DNA from: Trinickia fusca
GTDB taxonomy: Bacteria; Pseudomonadota; Gammaproteobacteria; Burkholderiales; Burkholderiaceae
Reading direction: 5' to 3'
Length of the DNA stretch: 64,000 nucleotides
Assembly: GCF_003628145.1 (NCBI RefSeq)
Contig: NZ_RBZV01000002.1
Location: 434,001 to 498,000 of the forward strand
How positions within the stretch are numbered: position 1 is the first letter of the stretch; the number at the start of each line of letters is the position of its first letter. Position numbers and translations under genes: made by a program. Below the pieces are notes generated by a model. That model was not told where the DNA came from, did no database searches, and saw only the letters and a program-made list of their open reading frames with translations. Of the stretch, positions 39,749 to 48,731 are shown in pieces.

Positions 39749-40717
39749 TCATCGATCAGCTCGCCTCAATTCGCTGGACGCTTCGCGCGAACCAGGCTTG
39801 AAGATCCGGTTTCGCAACTGACCTGCTGTGAAAGCAGCCGCAATCAGCAACAGATAGCCGGTGAGAAGCAAGTGGCGCCAATGGTCCAGCGCCGCACGGT
39901 GTTCGATCAGCGCCGGCGCAAGCCCGGTATGGCCGGACGCGATCGCGCGCGCCATCTGAACAAAACCCGCCGCTGATAGCACCGGCAAGAGAATGAGCAT
40001 GGCGAGCAGCGCTAACTTTGCGCGACGCAGGAGCGCATAGCGGCGCAAATGCCGCCACAGTCCAAGACAGCCGTGCACCCATCCCGGTGCGAGCAGTGCG
40101 AGCTGCAGGCCCTGCGTGCCACTCACGAGCAGAGACGCGATAACCCGTTCGTAGTTCGGTTCGAAGCCGTAGAACGAAGCCGCGACGCGCGTTCCTACTG
40201 CGTGGCGAATCAACAGCAAAGGCAGGCTCAGGCCCGCCCAGAGGCGCAGCCATTCGGTCGGCGGCAGCGCCCAATGTCGTCGGCTATAAATGGTGCGCAG
40301 CGCCAGGGCAAAATGCAGGCCAGCCGCACCGTATAGCAGGACCGTGCCAGGCAGGCTATGCCAGAGCCCGACCCACAGTGTCAGTCCGCGCTGCGCAATA
40401 TCCAATGACCCAATGCCGAGCGCGTGATTGACCAAGTGAATGGAAACGTATATCCACAGCACCACGCCGGAATAGAGCTGCAGCCTTTGCAAGGCCTGTC
40501 GCCTCTCGGCCACCCTCTGCGCCGGTGATCCGGCACCGTGGCTGTTCATCAGCCCCTCGGCGCCTCGCGTGAGCGTGCGCCTGTGCAATAGCCAAAGCAT
40601 GCCGGCGCCTGCCCCAGCCAAGGACGACCGAGGTTCCTTACCCGCCTTGCGACGGTCGGCGACGTCCCGCAACGACTGGCTCGGCAGGTCCGGGGCTAAT
40701 TCCTCCTCGTCGTCCAT
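39749..40717 (-). CDS. Orphan membrane domain of the adenylate-cyclase-associated type
   Basis: A 322-residue protein. About 80 charged N-terminal residues precede six to seven hydrophobic helices starting at LQLYSGVVLWIYVSIHLVNHALG. This segment resembles the N-terminal membrane module found in front of ferredoxin and class III adenylate/guanylate cyclase domains in other proteobacteria. Here the protein ends soon after the last helix (FKPGSREASSELRRADR), with no cyclase domain. It has a strong GGAGGAGAG site before ATG 40717. It could be a truncated cyclase or a stand-alone sensor. Confidence 0.65.
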   Translation of the reverse strand: MDDEEELAPDLPSQSLRDVADRRKAGKEPRSSLAGAGAGMLWLLHRRTLTRGAEGLMNSHGAGSPAQRVAERRQALQRLQLYSGVVLWIYVSIHLVNHALGIGSLDIAQRGLTLWVGLWHSLPGTVLLYGAAGLHFALALRTIYSRRHWALPPTEWLRLWAGLSLPLLLIRHAVGTRVAASFYGFEPNYERVIASLLVSGTQGLQLALLAPGWVHGCLGLWRHLRRYALLRRAKLALLAMLILLPVLSAAGFVQMARAIASGHTGLAPALIEHRAALDHWRHLLLTGYLLLIAAAFTAGQLRNRIFKPGSREASSELRRADR

Positions 40718-40932
40718 ATCCTCTCCTCCGCGCTTCCCGTGTCTAACCGAGATACCGGAGAGCGGGCCGGTTTATTCCAACGATGTGCTATGTGTGCAAT
40801 TTTGTTCAGGTCCGTAGAGATCGCGGGAATTAGCGGCGCCCGTTCCCGGTATAGCTTGGTGTGAGCAGGCCGATGACGACTACGGCATCCCAGTCCACTC
40901 ACGTCGAAGCGAGCGGAGACAAGGAGACTGCC

Positions 40933-41061
40933 ATGACCAACGTTCTCTCCCATTGGATTCTGGTCGGTAGCAACGCGTACGACGAATATGTGTTTGTGCC
41001 GTGGCTCAATAGATACGTATACCAACGAACGGTGGATTTGCAACGCGTCTGCCTTCTTTAG
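40933..41061 (+). CDS. Possible 42-residue small protein
   Basis: ATG at 40933 is preceded by AAGGAGA at good spacing. The product (MTNVLSHWILVGSNAYDEYV... ending LQRVCLL) has no recognised domain. It lies alone between the membrane protein and the DUF4148 genes. Support is the ribosome binding site only. Confidence 0.35.
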   Translation: MTNVLSHWILVGSNAYDEYVFVPWLNRYVYQRTVDLQRVCLL

Positions 41062-41187
41062 GCGACACCACTACGATGCGTGGGGCCGAACGGAAGTTGA
41101 TCCGGTCGTCCTCACGATCTCGCTCTACATTGTCTAGCTCTACATCGCAGCACCAGTTCATCCTTACCATTTAATTAGGAGTACAAA

Positions 41188-41529
41188 ATGTTCAAGCGAA
41201 CCGTGATTATCTCCCTGATGCTTTGTGCCGGAGCGGGCATTGCGACCCGCGCGCCGGCCCAGGAGAAGACCCGAGCGCAAGTGCGTCAGGAATTGATCGA
41301 AGCCGAACATGACGGTCTGAATTTAGTCACCGACACATCGTATCCCGCAGTCGCTCCGATCTTCGAACAGCAAGCCGCCAGGCTCAAGCAGCAGAAAGGC
41401 GATAGCGGTATGGGTGCCCCAATGACAGGCGCGAGCGATGCCGGTCGCATCGAGCACGAGACGCCTCCGTCAGATCCGCCGGCCTGCGTCGGACCCGCTA
41501 GCTTCTGCGACCTCTACTTCGGCTCCTGA
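41188..41529 (+). CDS. DUF4148 domain secreted protein
   Basis: A 113-residue protein with a signal peptide (1-24) followed by the DUF4148 core KTRAQVRQELIEAEHDGL, then TDTSYPAVAPIFEQQAARLK, and ending YFGS. DUF4148 proteins are abundant small periplasmic proteins in Burkholderiaceae with no known role. TTAGGAG precedes the ATG. Adjacent to a second member 67 bases downstream, probably one transcript. Confidence 0.85.
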   Translation: MFKRTVIISLMLCAGAGIATRAPAQEKTRAQVRQELIEAEHDGLNLVTDTSYPAVAPIFEQQAARLKQQKGDSGMGAPMTGASDAGRIEHETPPSDPPACVGPASFCDLYFGS

Positions 41530-41596
41530 GCCGGATGTCTCCGTGCGTCACCAGCTTCCCGGCAAACCGGGGCCTTTATTGGAAGGAATCTTGATC

Positions 41597-41929
41597 ATGA
41601 AACAGCTCGCCCTGCTGACACTGACGCTCACTGCGCTCGTCAGTTCCACGTTGACTTTTGCACACGCTGAGTCCGCCCCGCTCACCCGATCACAGGTACG
41701 TGCCGATCTCATAAGGCTCGAGCAAGCCGGGTACAGACCGACGGCCAACGATTTGAATTACCCCGCCGATATTCAAGCTGCCCAGGAGAAAGTAGCCGCC
41801 CAAAACGCTGCCCAAATCGGCCAGCAACGGGCTGTCGAGTCCATGGGCGGAACGCAAGAGCGCGGCTCATCCGATGCGGGGAAGCCGAGCGCGCAGACGC
41901 CTGCGCGCTCGATCTATTTCGGACAATGA
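41597..41929 (+). CDS. DUF4148 domain secreted protein (second copy)
   Basis: A 110-residue paralogue of the upstream gene. Signal peptide ends near FAHA, followed by LTRSQVRADLIRLEQAGYRP and DLNYPADIQAAQEKVAAQ, ending in IYFGQ. GGAAGGAA precedes the ATG at 41597. The two copies keep the core (T-R-x-Q-V-R-x-x-L-I) but differ in the linker, suggesting an old duplication. Confidence 0.85.
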   Translation: MKQLALLTLTLTALVSSTLTFAHAESAPLTRSQVRADLIRLEQAGYRPTANDLNYPADIQAAQEKVAAQNAAQIGQQRAVESMGGTQERGSSDAGKPSAQTPARSIYFGQ

Positions 41930-42109
41930 CTTCATCAGGCCGTCGATGCGGCGCGGAGGGCGTGATCAGGCCCGCGGTATCTGCGCCGCCTTCGACAGGA
42001 CACGGACAGGCACCCGCTCATCGCGACCTCTGAGGCGTGGGGCAAGCTGCAGCAGACCGGCGGCTGAAACGCCCGCCCCACCGCGGCGAAGAGACAGGTG
42101 CGCCGCTTT

Positions 42110-43795
42110 TCAACGGCGCCGCTTCGTCAGCGTAACCGTCTCGAAGAGCTCGTAGTTGCTGGTCGGTGTCTGGTCCGCACCAGGCGCGTGATAGTAGTTC
42201 ATCGTGATCGTCGTCTTGCCGCCATGCTCGCCCGGATCGACGTCGAACACCGCAATGCCATAACCCGTCCCGGTATCACGCTGCGCCGACCACACCGCAT
42301 CTTCCACCGCATCGGCCGATGCGCGCACGAAGGTGCCCTCGGTCGTGCCCGGCATCGGCCGGTTCGGCTTCGTAAACACCTTCGCTTGCGGATTGCCGGT
42401 GCCCGCATCGACGCCATACACGTCGAGCGGCGCGCTCGTCCCACCGCCGCCGAGAATCAGGTGAATCGTGCCGTAGCTCGTGTCGAACGTATTGGCGCCT
42501 CGCTGCGCATGTCGGGCCGGCCGCGGCGTCAGCGTATCGACGCGCTCGCCGGTCTTCAGGTCCGTGCCCATGTAACGGTGACAGCCGCACACCGGATAGC
42601 TGCGCTCGTAGTCATGATCGTGCCCACAGAGCACGAGATCGACGCCGTAGCGCTCGAAGAGCGGTAGCCATTGCTCGCGCAGCCCCTTGTCCGAACCGTT
42701 GCCCTTCGACGAGCTCAGCGCGTCCTGGTGCATCTGCACGACGATCCAGTCGATGTCGCGGTCGTCGGCTGCACGGCGTAACGTCTTCTCGAGCCAGTGC
42801 GTCTGTTCGCCGTTGCTGTAGCCGCGCACGTACAGCGACGTGCCCGGTTGGATCGGCGCATTGCCAGTGCTGGGCGCCGGCACGAGCGGCGCCGGACCCG
42901 CGACGAATGCAGCTCCGTCCTGATATACGACATCGTCCGCATCGAGCGAGATGAACAGCACCGAACTCACCTGGAACGCGTACCAGCGTCCAGAGAAACG
43001 CGTGCCATTGTGGGGCAACGTGTAGCGCGTCAGGTACGAATCGAGGCCCTGCGGGCCGTTGTGAAACTCGAGCTCATGATTGCCGGGGCACGGCATCCAA
43101 GGACGGTTCGCCGCCGATGTCTGATTGTTATTCCCGAAATCGCGCCACACGTCGGTTTGATGCGTCGGATTCAGGTTCGCGTAGCACAAGTCGCCGTTCA
43201 GCAGATGGAACAGTGGCTGGAAACGCTCGACGGCGTCCACCGCGAAGCGGCTTTGCGGCGACGACAACACCCAATTGGTGTTGGGCGTCGCGAGGTCACC
43301 ATAGCTCGTAAAGCGGAATGGCTTGCGGCCGCGCGGCGCGGTCTTGAAGCTCGCGGTAAACGAGCTGCCCAGGGTACTGCTGTTGTCCGCCGTGACTTCA
43401 TAGCGGTACGTCGTGTCCGGCCTCAGGTGACGCAGGTGCGCGTGGTACGTGAACACCACGACGCCGTTGAGCCCGTCCGTGTACGTGCGCTGCACCGCGT
43501 CCACCGTTTCGTGATGGCCATGATCCGCACTCACCGTGACGCGCGGATGCATGGACGCCGCCTGCGACGCCCACGATACGACGACTTCGCTAGTGGGATC
43601 TTCGCCCCACGTCAGGTGAATCTGTTCGGGCGTGCCGTCGGCCGCAGCGCTTGTGTCCGCCGCCTTCGCGGCAACGGTCAACGCGCCCGCCGCACTCGCG
43701 AATCCCGAAGCGCCCGCGAGCTTCAGGAAACCGCGGCGCGACACACTGGCGTTCGCTTCAGTCAAGGATGCATCAGGGGTTTTCTTCTTCGTCAT
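42110..43795 (-). CDS. Tat-exported purple acid phosphatase-like metallophosphoesterase
   Basis: A 561-residue protein. A twin-arginine signal (SVSRRGFLKLAGASGFASAAG, about 17-37) is followed by a fibronectin-like N domain (TPEQIHLTWGEDPTSEVVVSW). The metallophosphoesterase domain has SYGDLAT, NGDLCYAN, PCPGNHELE, VVQMHQ and CGHDHDYERSY, the dinuclear metal ligands of the purple acid phosphatase family. It likely hydrolyses phosphomonoesters in the periplasm or outside. ATG at 43795 starts the Tat signal; the longer in-frame extension is not a signal sequence. Confidence 0.9.
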   Translation of the reverse strand: MTKKKTPDASLTEANASVSRRGFLKLAGASGFASAAGALTVAAKAADTSAAADGTPEQIHLTWGEDPTSEVVVSWASQAASMHPRVTVSADHGHHETVDAVQRTYTDGLNGVVVFTYHAHLRHLRPDTTYRYEVTADNSSTLGSSFTASFKTAPRGRKPFRFTSYGDLATPNTNWVLSSPQSRFAVDAVERFQPLFHLLNGDLCYANLNPTHQTDVWRDFGNNNQTSAANRPWMPCPGNHELEFHNGPQGLDSYLTRYTLPHNGTRFSGRWYAFQVSSVLFISLDADDVVYQDGAAFVAGPAPLVPAPSTGNAPIQPGTSLYVRGYSNGEQTHWLEKTLRRAADDRDIDWIVVQMHQDALSSSKGNGSDKGLREQWLPLFERYGVDLVLCGHDHDYERSYPVCGCHRYMGTDLKTGERVDTLTPRPARHAQRGANTFDTSYGTIHLILGGGGTSAPLDVYGVDAGTGNPQAKVFTKPNRPMPGTTEGTFVRASADAVEDAVWSAQRDTGTGYGIAVFDVDPGEHGGKTTITMNYYHAPGADQTPTSNYELFETVTLTKRRR

Positions 43796-44205
43796 ATCGC
43801 CTGGGTCTCTCAAGTGTGCACGGCCATGCGTCGGCCTACGCACATCTCGATAGGACAGCGAGGCGCAAGTGTAGGCGTTAGCGTGGTGGGGGTAGGTCAA
43901 ACGCCGGCAAGCCCGAAGGCCGTTACCAGAATCGATATCTGGCGCGCTACGGCCATTTTTCGGGCGCACGTTCAGCGGCATGTCTGGAAAACGATTGCCG
44001 CATTCCAGGAATGCTATCGGCGGCCAATGACGACTAGATGTCAATCGGCTGCTGTAATTTCGATTGCAGCCTCATGAAATATTTATCGCGAGATAAATGC
44101 GCTCGCCGCCTGCTTGACAAATTCCTTATTGATAGATGGCGGCGATCTTATGATGGCATATGACTGTCTTCTATGGCTCACATGCCTGCGCCTTTCATCG
44201 AGGCG
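43796..44205. promoter_or_regulatory. Gap with an inverted repeat upstream of the phosphatase
   Basis: 410 bases without a supported gene. The inverted repeat atttatc-gcga-gataaat at 44081-44098 is operator-like, but no gene starts close to it. The rest shows nothing recognisable. Confidence 0.35.
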
Positions 44206-44742
44206 TCAATCAACCTCTTCGACCTCCAACGGGCATTGTCCAATCAACTGCAAGGTCTTGCCAGTCCACTCGTAAAACAGTTTTTCCGGCTTATTCAGGC
44301 AGCTTTCGCTCTCATTGAAGCAACCGGAAACAATGAACAACTTGCTGTCTGCTCTGAAATCGATGCGCTCATCATTGTTGCCCATGATGCCGACGACTTC
44401 CGACTCTCCCGGCATGTCGTAGACACTTCCTGTCTCTTTGTCGAGGATCGCGAAGTCGCGGCAATCCGTTCCGCATCCCCAAATCGCCACTCGGTAGTGG
44501 CCGGCAAAATTCGCCGGCTCCGAGAATTCCCTACGGATAGCCGTACGGAATTGCTGGGCCTTCTTGCTGGTGAGCAATGGTTGAGCCGCGACTGGATGCG
44601 GCGCGTTTCCCGAACCGGCCGGATAGTCGGCAAATGATCGTGGATGGCATGCGGGAGCCGCATGAGCGGCCATCGGCAAAGCACTCCAGTCACACAACAT
44701 GACCAGACAAAGCCCGGCGATACGCAACGCTTTTCTTAGCAT
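44206..44742 (-). CDS. Secreted protein of unknown function
   Basis: A 178-residue protein with a signal peptide (about 1-28, ending AAHAA). The mature part has six or more Cys, with a central FAGHYRVAIWGCGTDCRDFAILDKETG segment that recurs in uncharacterised proteobacterial periplasmic proteins, and a C-terminal FYEWTGKTLQLIG. No enzyme motif was recognised. An antisense frame of similar extent has no signal sequence or ribosome site and was rejected in its favour. Confidence 0.7.
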   Translation of the reverse strand: MLRKALRIAGLCLVMLCDWSALPMAAHAAPACHPRSFADYPAGSGNAPHPVAAQPLLTSKKAQQFRTAIRREFSEPANFAGHYRVAIWGCGTDCRDFAILDKETGSVYDMPGESEVVGIMGNNDERIDFRADSKLFIVSGCFNESESCLNKPEKLFYEWTGKTLQLIGQCPLEVEEVD

Positions 44743-45097
44743 CTTTTCGATCCTCGATAGGATAAGGAAGGTCTTGTAAACGAGCAGAAAATTAATGCTC
44801 GAGCGCTCGACAGCCCTTTGTCGCGCAGATCGTCGAGCCCATCGTGCTCAGCCCACTGTCGGGCCGCTACGCATGGGCTTTTCGCAAACGCGGTGCACGA
44901 GGCCGAGCGAGACTGCGCGAGGAAGCCGACTCAGGGGAGCATGGCGTACGCGGCAGAGAGGTAGTCGGAAACCTGACGCAAAGGCTAGCAGACACCGGCC
45001 AATTCTGAAAGGTGCGGACCCCAATAACTGTGCCCAGTATCGACCCATAATTTTATGTTGGATAGGATGCGCATATTCCTCAACACAAGGGGCAACC
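44743..45097 (+). promoter_or_regulatory. ccdAB upstream region
   Basis: 355 bases without a supported gene. The last 60 are A+T-rich (aattttatgttggat) and probably hold the ccdAB promoter. CcdAB systems autoregulate by binding here; no operator could be singled out. Confidence 0.4.
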
Positions 45098-45346
45098 ATG
45101 CGCCGACTTGCTACTGAGTCCAGCACTTCACGTCGTGCCACCAACATCAGCCTGCCCGAGGACGTCTACAAAGACGCGAAGGAGCTCGGGATCAACTTCT
45201 CGCAGACTTGCGAGCGGGCACTCCGGCAGGCGGTTCAGGCGGAAAAGGATCGCCAATGGGCCATCAAGTACGCGGACTTTGTCCACGCCTATAACGAGAT
45301 GGTTGAGCGTGATGGCCTGCCACTCGCTCAGTACCGGACGTTCTGA
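45098..45346 (+). CDS. ccdA: CcdA family antitoxin
   Basis: An 82-residue antitoxin. The N-terminal part (RRATNISLPEDVYKDAKELGINFS) is the ribbon-helix-helix DNA-binding domain. The C-terminal part (FVHAYNEMVERDGLPLAQYRTF) is the disordered toxin-neutralising tail, ending like other CcdA proteins. The stop overlaps the ccdB start (TGATG), so toxin translation is coupled. ATG at 45098 is chosen from the domain start. Confidence 0.92.
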   Translation: MRRLATESSTSRRATNISLPEDVYKDAKELGINFSQTCERALRQAVQAEKDRQWAIKYADFVHAYNEMVERDGLPLAQYRTF

Positions 45347-45660
45347 TGGCTCGTTTCGACGTATTCCCTAACCCTGGCCAGCACCAAGGGACACCGTACG
45401 TCGTTGAAGTCCAGGGAAATCACTTGTCCGGATTGGCAACGCGGGTGGTCATCCCGCTACGCCGGCTGGACCGAATCGCCCCTGTTCCTATCCCACCTGA
45501 CCTGATTCCCCTATTCGTGATCGAGGGTGTCGAGTGCATGCTCGATACCCCGATGCTCGCTGCGATTCCGCGGAGCGCACTGATCAAGCCGATAACTTCG
45601 CTGATACATCGGCAAGACGAAATCATCTCGGCCCTCGACAGATTGTTTGGCAAATGGTGA
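45346..45660 (+). CDS. ccdB: CcdB family gyrase-poisoning toxin
   Basis: A 104-residue toxin of the CcdB/MazF fold (ARFDVFPNPGQHQGTPYVVEVQ at the start, TRVVIPLRRLD, and the C-terminal helix EIISALDRLFGKW). F-plasmid CcdB traps DNA gyrase through its C-terminal helix; this copy keeps a terminal Trp region. Chromosomal, full length and apparently intact. It overlaps ccdA by one base. Confidence 0.92.
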   Translation: MARFDVFPNPGQHQGTPYVVEVQGNHLSGLATRVVIPLRRLDRIAPVPIPPDLIPLFVIEGVECMLDTPMLAAIPRSALIKPITSLIHRQDEIISALDRLFGKW

Positions 45661-45855
45661 GCGACAGGGTATTTGCGTCCATCTGCGTCTCACTACGGAC
45701 ACTGCGATGCGATGGCACATCTGATGGCACTACGGCGATCGGACGAAGCCATCGCTTGCCCTTCCCTATTCACCGCGACACCTGAAGCCGGCCGGCGAGC
45801 GATCGGGGTTGGCTCGACCGCGCGCCGTTTTCGTCGTTCGCCGTCCGCTCCAAAA

Positions 45856-47796
45856 TCAAAGCGCCTTGCGCTCATTGACCAAGTCTTCCACCACCCTCGG
45901 ATCGGCCAAGGTGGAGACATCGCCCAAGTTCTCATAATCGCCGGCGGCGATCTTGCGCAAGATGCGGCGCATGATCTTGCCGGACCGCGTCTTGGGCAGG
46001 CTGGGTGCCCACTGGATGACATCCGGGTTCGCAATCGGGCCAATTTCCTTGCGCACGAACTCCGTCAGTTCCTGACGCAGCGCGTCGCTCGGCTTGATGC
46101 CGACTTTCAGCGTGACGTAGGCGTAGATGCCTTGGCCCTTGAGCGTGTGCGGATACCCGACCACGGCGGCTTCCGCGACGTTGGGATGCAGCACCAGCGC
46201 GCTTTCCACTTCGGCAGTGCCCAAGCGATGCCCCGACACGTTGATGACATCATCGATCCGGCCGGTGATCCAATAGTCGCCGTCCGCGTCGCGATAGCAT
46301 CCATCGCCCGTGTAGTACTTCCCTTCGAATTGGTCGAAATAGGTTTGCCGCATGCGATCCGGATCGCCATAGACATACCGCATTTGACCCGGCCACGAAT
46401 CGAGCATGCACAGGCTGCCGGCCCCTGCGCCTTCGATCACATGACCGTCTTCGTCGACGAGCGCCGGACGTATGCCAAAGAACGGACGGGTGGCCGCCCC
46501 CGGTTTGAGCGTCATCGCACCCGGCAGCGGTGCGATCATGATGCCGCCTGTTTCGGTCTGCCACCAGGTGTCGACCACCGGGCAGCGCTGTTCACCTACG
46601 ACCTCGTAGTACCAAAGCCAGGCCGCCGGATTGATCGGCTCGCCCACGGTACCGAGCAGCCGTAGCGATTGGCGCGATGTCTTTTTCACCGGCGCGTCCC
46701 CATCGCGCATCAATGCGCGGATGGCGGTCGGTGCGGTATAGATGATCCGCACCTGATGCTTGTCGCACACCTGCCAGTAGCGTGAGCTATCCGGATAGTT
46801 CGGCATGCCCTCGAACATCACCGTCGTGGCGCCGTTGGCCAACGGCCCGTAGATGATGTAGCTATGCCCCGTCACCCAGCCGACGTCGGCCGTGCACCAG
46901 TAGATGTCGCCGTCGTGATAGTCGAAGACGTATTGGTGCGTCAGCGTGACGTACGTCAGATAGCCGCCGGTAGTGTGCACGACTCCCTTGGGCTTGCCGG
47001 TCGAGCCAGAGGTATAGAGGATATAGAGCGGGTCCTCGGCGTTCATTTCCTCCGGCGCACACTCGGTCGAGCTTCGACTCATCAGGTCTTCATACCAATG
47101 ATCGCGGCCGTCGCGCCAGTCGACCTTGCCGCCGGTGCGTTTGACGACCACGCACCTGTCCACCTTTGGACACTTCTCCATCGCCTTGTCGGCACTCGCT
47201 TTAAGCGGGATGGTCCGACCACCTCGCACGCCTTCATCGGCGGTGATGAGGATGCCGGAGTCGCAGTCCTGAATGCGATTGGCGAGCGCTTCGGGCGAGA
47301 AACCGCCGAACACCACCGAATGGATCGCGCCGATGCGCGCGCACGCCAGCATGGCGACGGCAATCTCGGGAATCATCGGCATGTAGATCGTGACGCGGTC
47401 GCCACGCTTGACGCCCAGGGTTTTGAGGACGTTGGCGAACTTGCAGACCTCGATGTGCAGTTCGCCATAGGTCAAGGTCCGCTCGACGCTCGGATCGTCG
47501 CCTTCCCAGATGATGGCTCGTTGGTCGCGTCGCGTGGCCAGATGACGATCGAGGCAGTTGCTGCAGGCGTTCAGCGTCCCATCGTAGAACCAGCGGATGT
47601 GCAAGTCCTGGCTCGCAAACGAGACGTCCTTCACGTGGGTGTAAGGCTTGATCCAGTCGAGCCGCTTGCCTTGCTCGCCCCAAAAGCCCTCCGGGTCTTC
47701 CACTGAACGGCGATACATCGCCTCGTAGCGGGCCGAGTCGGCCCAGGCTTTCGCGGCCCAGGTGGCCGGCACCGGAAAGACTCGATGCTCAGACAT
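45856..47796 (-). CDS. acs: Acetyl-CoA synthetase
   Basis: A 646-residue AMP-forming acetate:CoA ligase. It has the P-loop [15 protein letters not shown], the A5 motif [10 protein letters not shown], and the hinge and adenylation regions [18 protein letters not shown]. The acetylatable lysine motif [14 protein letters not shown] is near the C terminus, where Gcn5-type acetylation inactivates Acs. It is followed upstream on the same strand by an acetate transporter gene, so uptake and activation are linked. Confidence 0.96.
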   Translation of the reverse strand: MSEHRVFPVPATWAAKAWADSARYEAMYRRSVEDPEGFWGEQGKRLDWIKPYTHVKDVSFASQDLHIRWFYDGTLNACSNCLDRHLATRRDQRAIIWEGDDPSVERTLTYGELHIEVCKFANVLKTLGVKRGDRVTIYMPMIPEIAVAMLACARIGAIHSVVFGGFSPEALANRIQDCDSGILITADEGVRGGRTIPLKASADKAMEKCPKVDRCVVVKRTGGKVDWRDGRDHWYEDLMSRSSTECAPEEMNAEDPLYILYTSGSTGKPKGVVHTTGGYLTYVTLTHQYVFDYHDGDIYWCTADVGWVTGHSYIIYGPLANGATTVMFEGMPNYPDSSRYWQVCDKHQVRIIYTAPTAIRALMRDGDAPVKKTSRQSLRLLGTVGEPINPAAWLWYYEVVGEQRCPVVDTWWQTETGGIMIAPLPGAMTLKPGAATRPFFGIRPALVDEDGHVIEGAGAGSLCMLDSWPGQMRYVYGDPDRMRQTYFDQFEGKYYTGDGCYRDADGDYWITGRIDDVINVSGHRLGTAEVESALVLHPNVAEAAVVGYPHTLKGQGIYAYVTLKVGIKPSDALRQELTEFVRKEIGPIANPDVIQWAPSLPKTRSGKIMRRILRKIAAGDYENLGDVSTLADPRVVEDLVNERKAL

Positions 47797-47876
47797 GATT
47801 TCCTCCTTCAGATTGGAGCACCGCGGGGCCGACGAGCCGGCGCGCTCAATGCACGTCGGCGGCCGGCACCGCGTGA

Positions 47877-48455
47877 CTAAGCCGCCCGTGGATGGGCTTG
47901 CGCGTAGTCATGCATCGGAAGGACGGTATGTCCGAGGCTTTCGTTGATTACCATGGCCGCGGATGCATAGAACGCCAAGATGGCCGTCACCAAACCGGCG
48001 TAGCCGCCGATTTGCGTGGCAATGGTCGAGCCTGCCCATGCGCCGACGGCGAGCAGCAGGAACGTGATCCACAGCGACAGGAATACCAGCTGCACCGACG
48101 TGCTCGTGTGCAGCGAGGCGATCCACATGTAGAACGTAAATACGCCCCATACGAACAGGTACCAGCCGACGAACGACTCGGGCACCTTGCTGCCCAGGAG
48201 CGCGGCGAACAGCGCAAAGGACCACCAGAATGCGCCGTAACTGAGGAACGCGACCGTGCCCAGCGTATTGCCGCGAGGAAATTCCATCACCCCCGCGATC
48301 ATCTGCGCCGTGCCGCCGAAGGCGAACGCCAGTGCCAGCACGAGCCCCAATGCATCTGCGCTGTACCAGCCCGCGTTCACCATGCTCAGCATCCAGGTCG
48401 TGAATGCAAACCCGGCGAGACCAAGCGGTGCCGGGTTGGAGAATTGACTAGTCAT
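47877..48455 (-). CDS. satP: Acetate uptake transporter (GPR1/FUN34/YaaH, SatP type)
   Basis: A 192-residue membrane protein with six helices. The family signature [18 protein letters not shown] lies at the N terminus, and the pore-lining [13 protein letters not shown] and [10 protein letters not shown] segments follow. It is related to E. coli SatP, a hexameric acetate/succinate channel. It precedes acs on the same strand by 80 bases, giving an acetate-use unit. Confidence 0.92.
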   Translation of the reverse strand: MTSQFSNPAPLGLAGFAFTTWMLSMVNAGWYSADALGLVLALAFAFGGTAQMIAGVMEFPRGNTLGTVAFLSYGAFWWSFALFAALLGSKVPESFVGWYLFVWGVFTFYMWIASLHTSTSVQLVFLSLWITFLLLAVGAWAGSTIATQIGGYAGLVTAILAFYASAAMVINESLGHTVLPMHDYAQAHPRAA

Positions 48456-48697
48456 AAAACCGCCCCCGTGGTGGTTAGCCGTTGAAACATACCCGGAGAC
48501 GATACGAAATCATCGGTCGCCGCCGAACACGACCGTGCGAAGCTTGCCTTCGATGCCTGTCGGCTTGTGAGGTAGGTGCGACCCCATTTGGCGGCGCGGC
48601 TAAGTGCAAGCCGACGCGGTTCAGTTTAAGTGTAGGCCACGCCCACCCTACCCGCGCGCCCATAACTCATTGAAATTATTATATTTTTACTACCAGA

Positions 48698-48715
48698 CGC
48701 GGGCTCAGGCCCGCG
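48698..48715 (-). terminator. Hairpin after the beta-propeller gene
   Basis: Seven-base stem cgcgggc/gcccgcg with loop tcag, 17 bases beyond the stop on the minus strand. No T run follows. The remaining part of 48456-48731 includes an A+T-rich stretch near 48670-48690 and no gene. Confidence 0.4.
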
Positions 48716-48731
48716 CCTGTTCAGCGCATCG

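Noticed and set aside
44173-44637. 154-residue plus-strand frame
   Set aside because: Opposite a minus-strand gene that has a signal peptide and conserved Cys pattern; the plus frame has neither.
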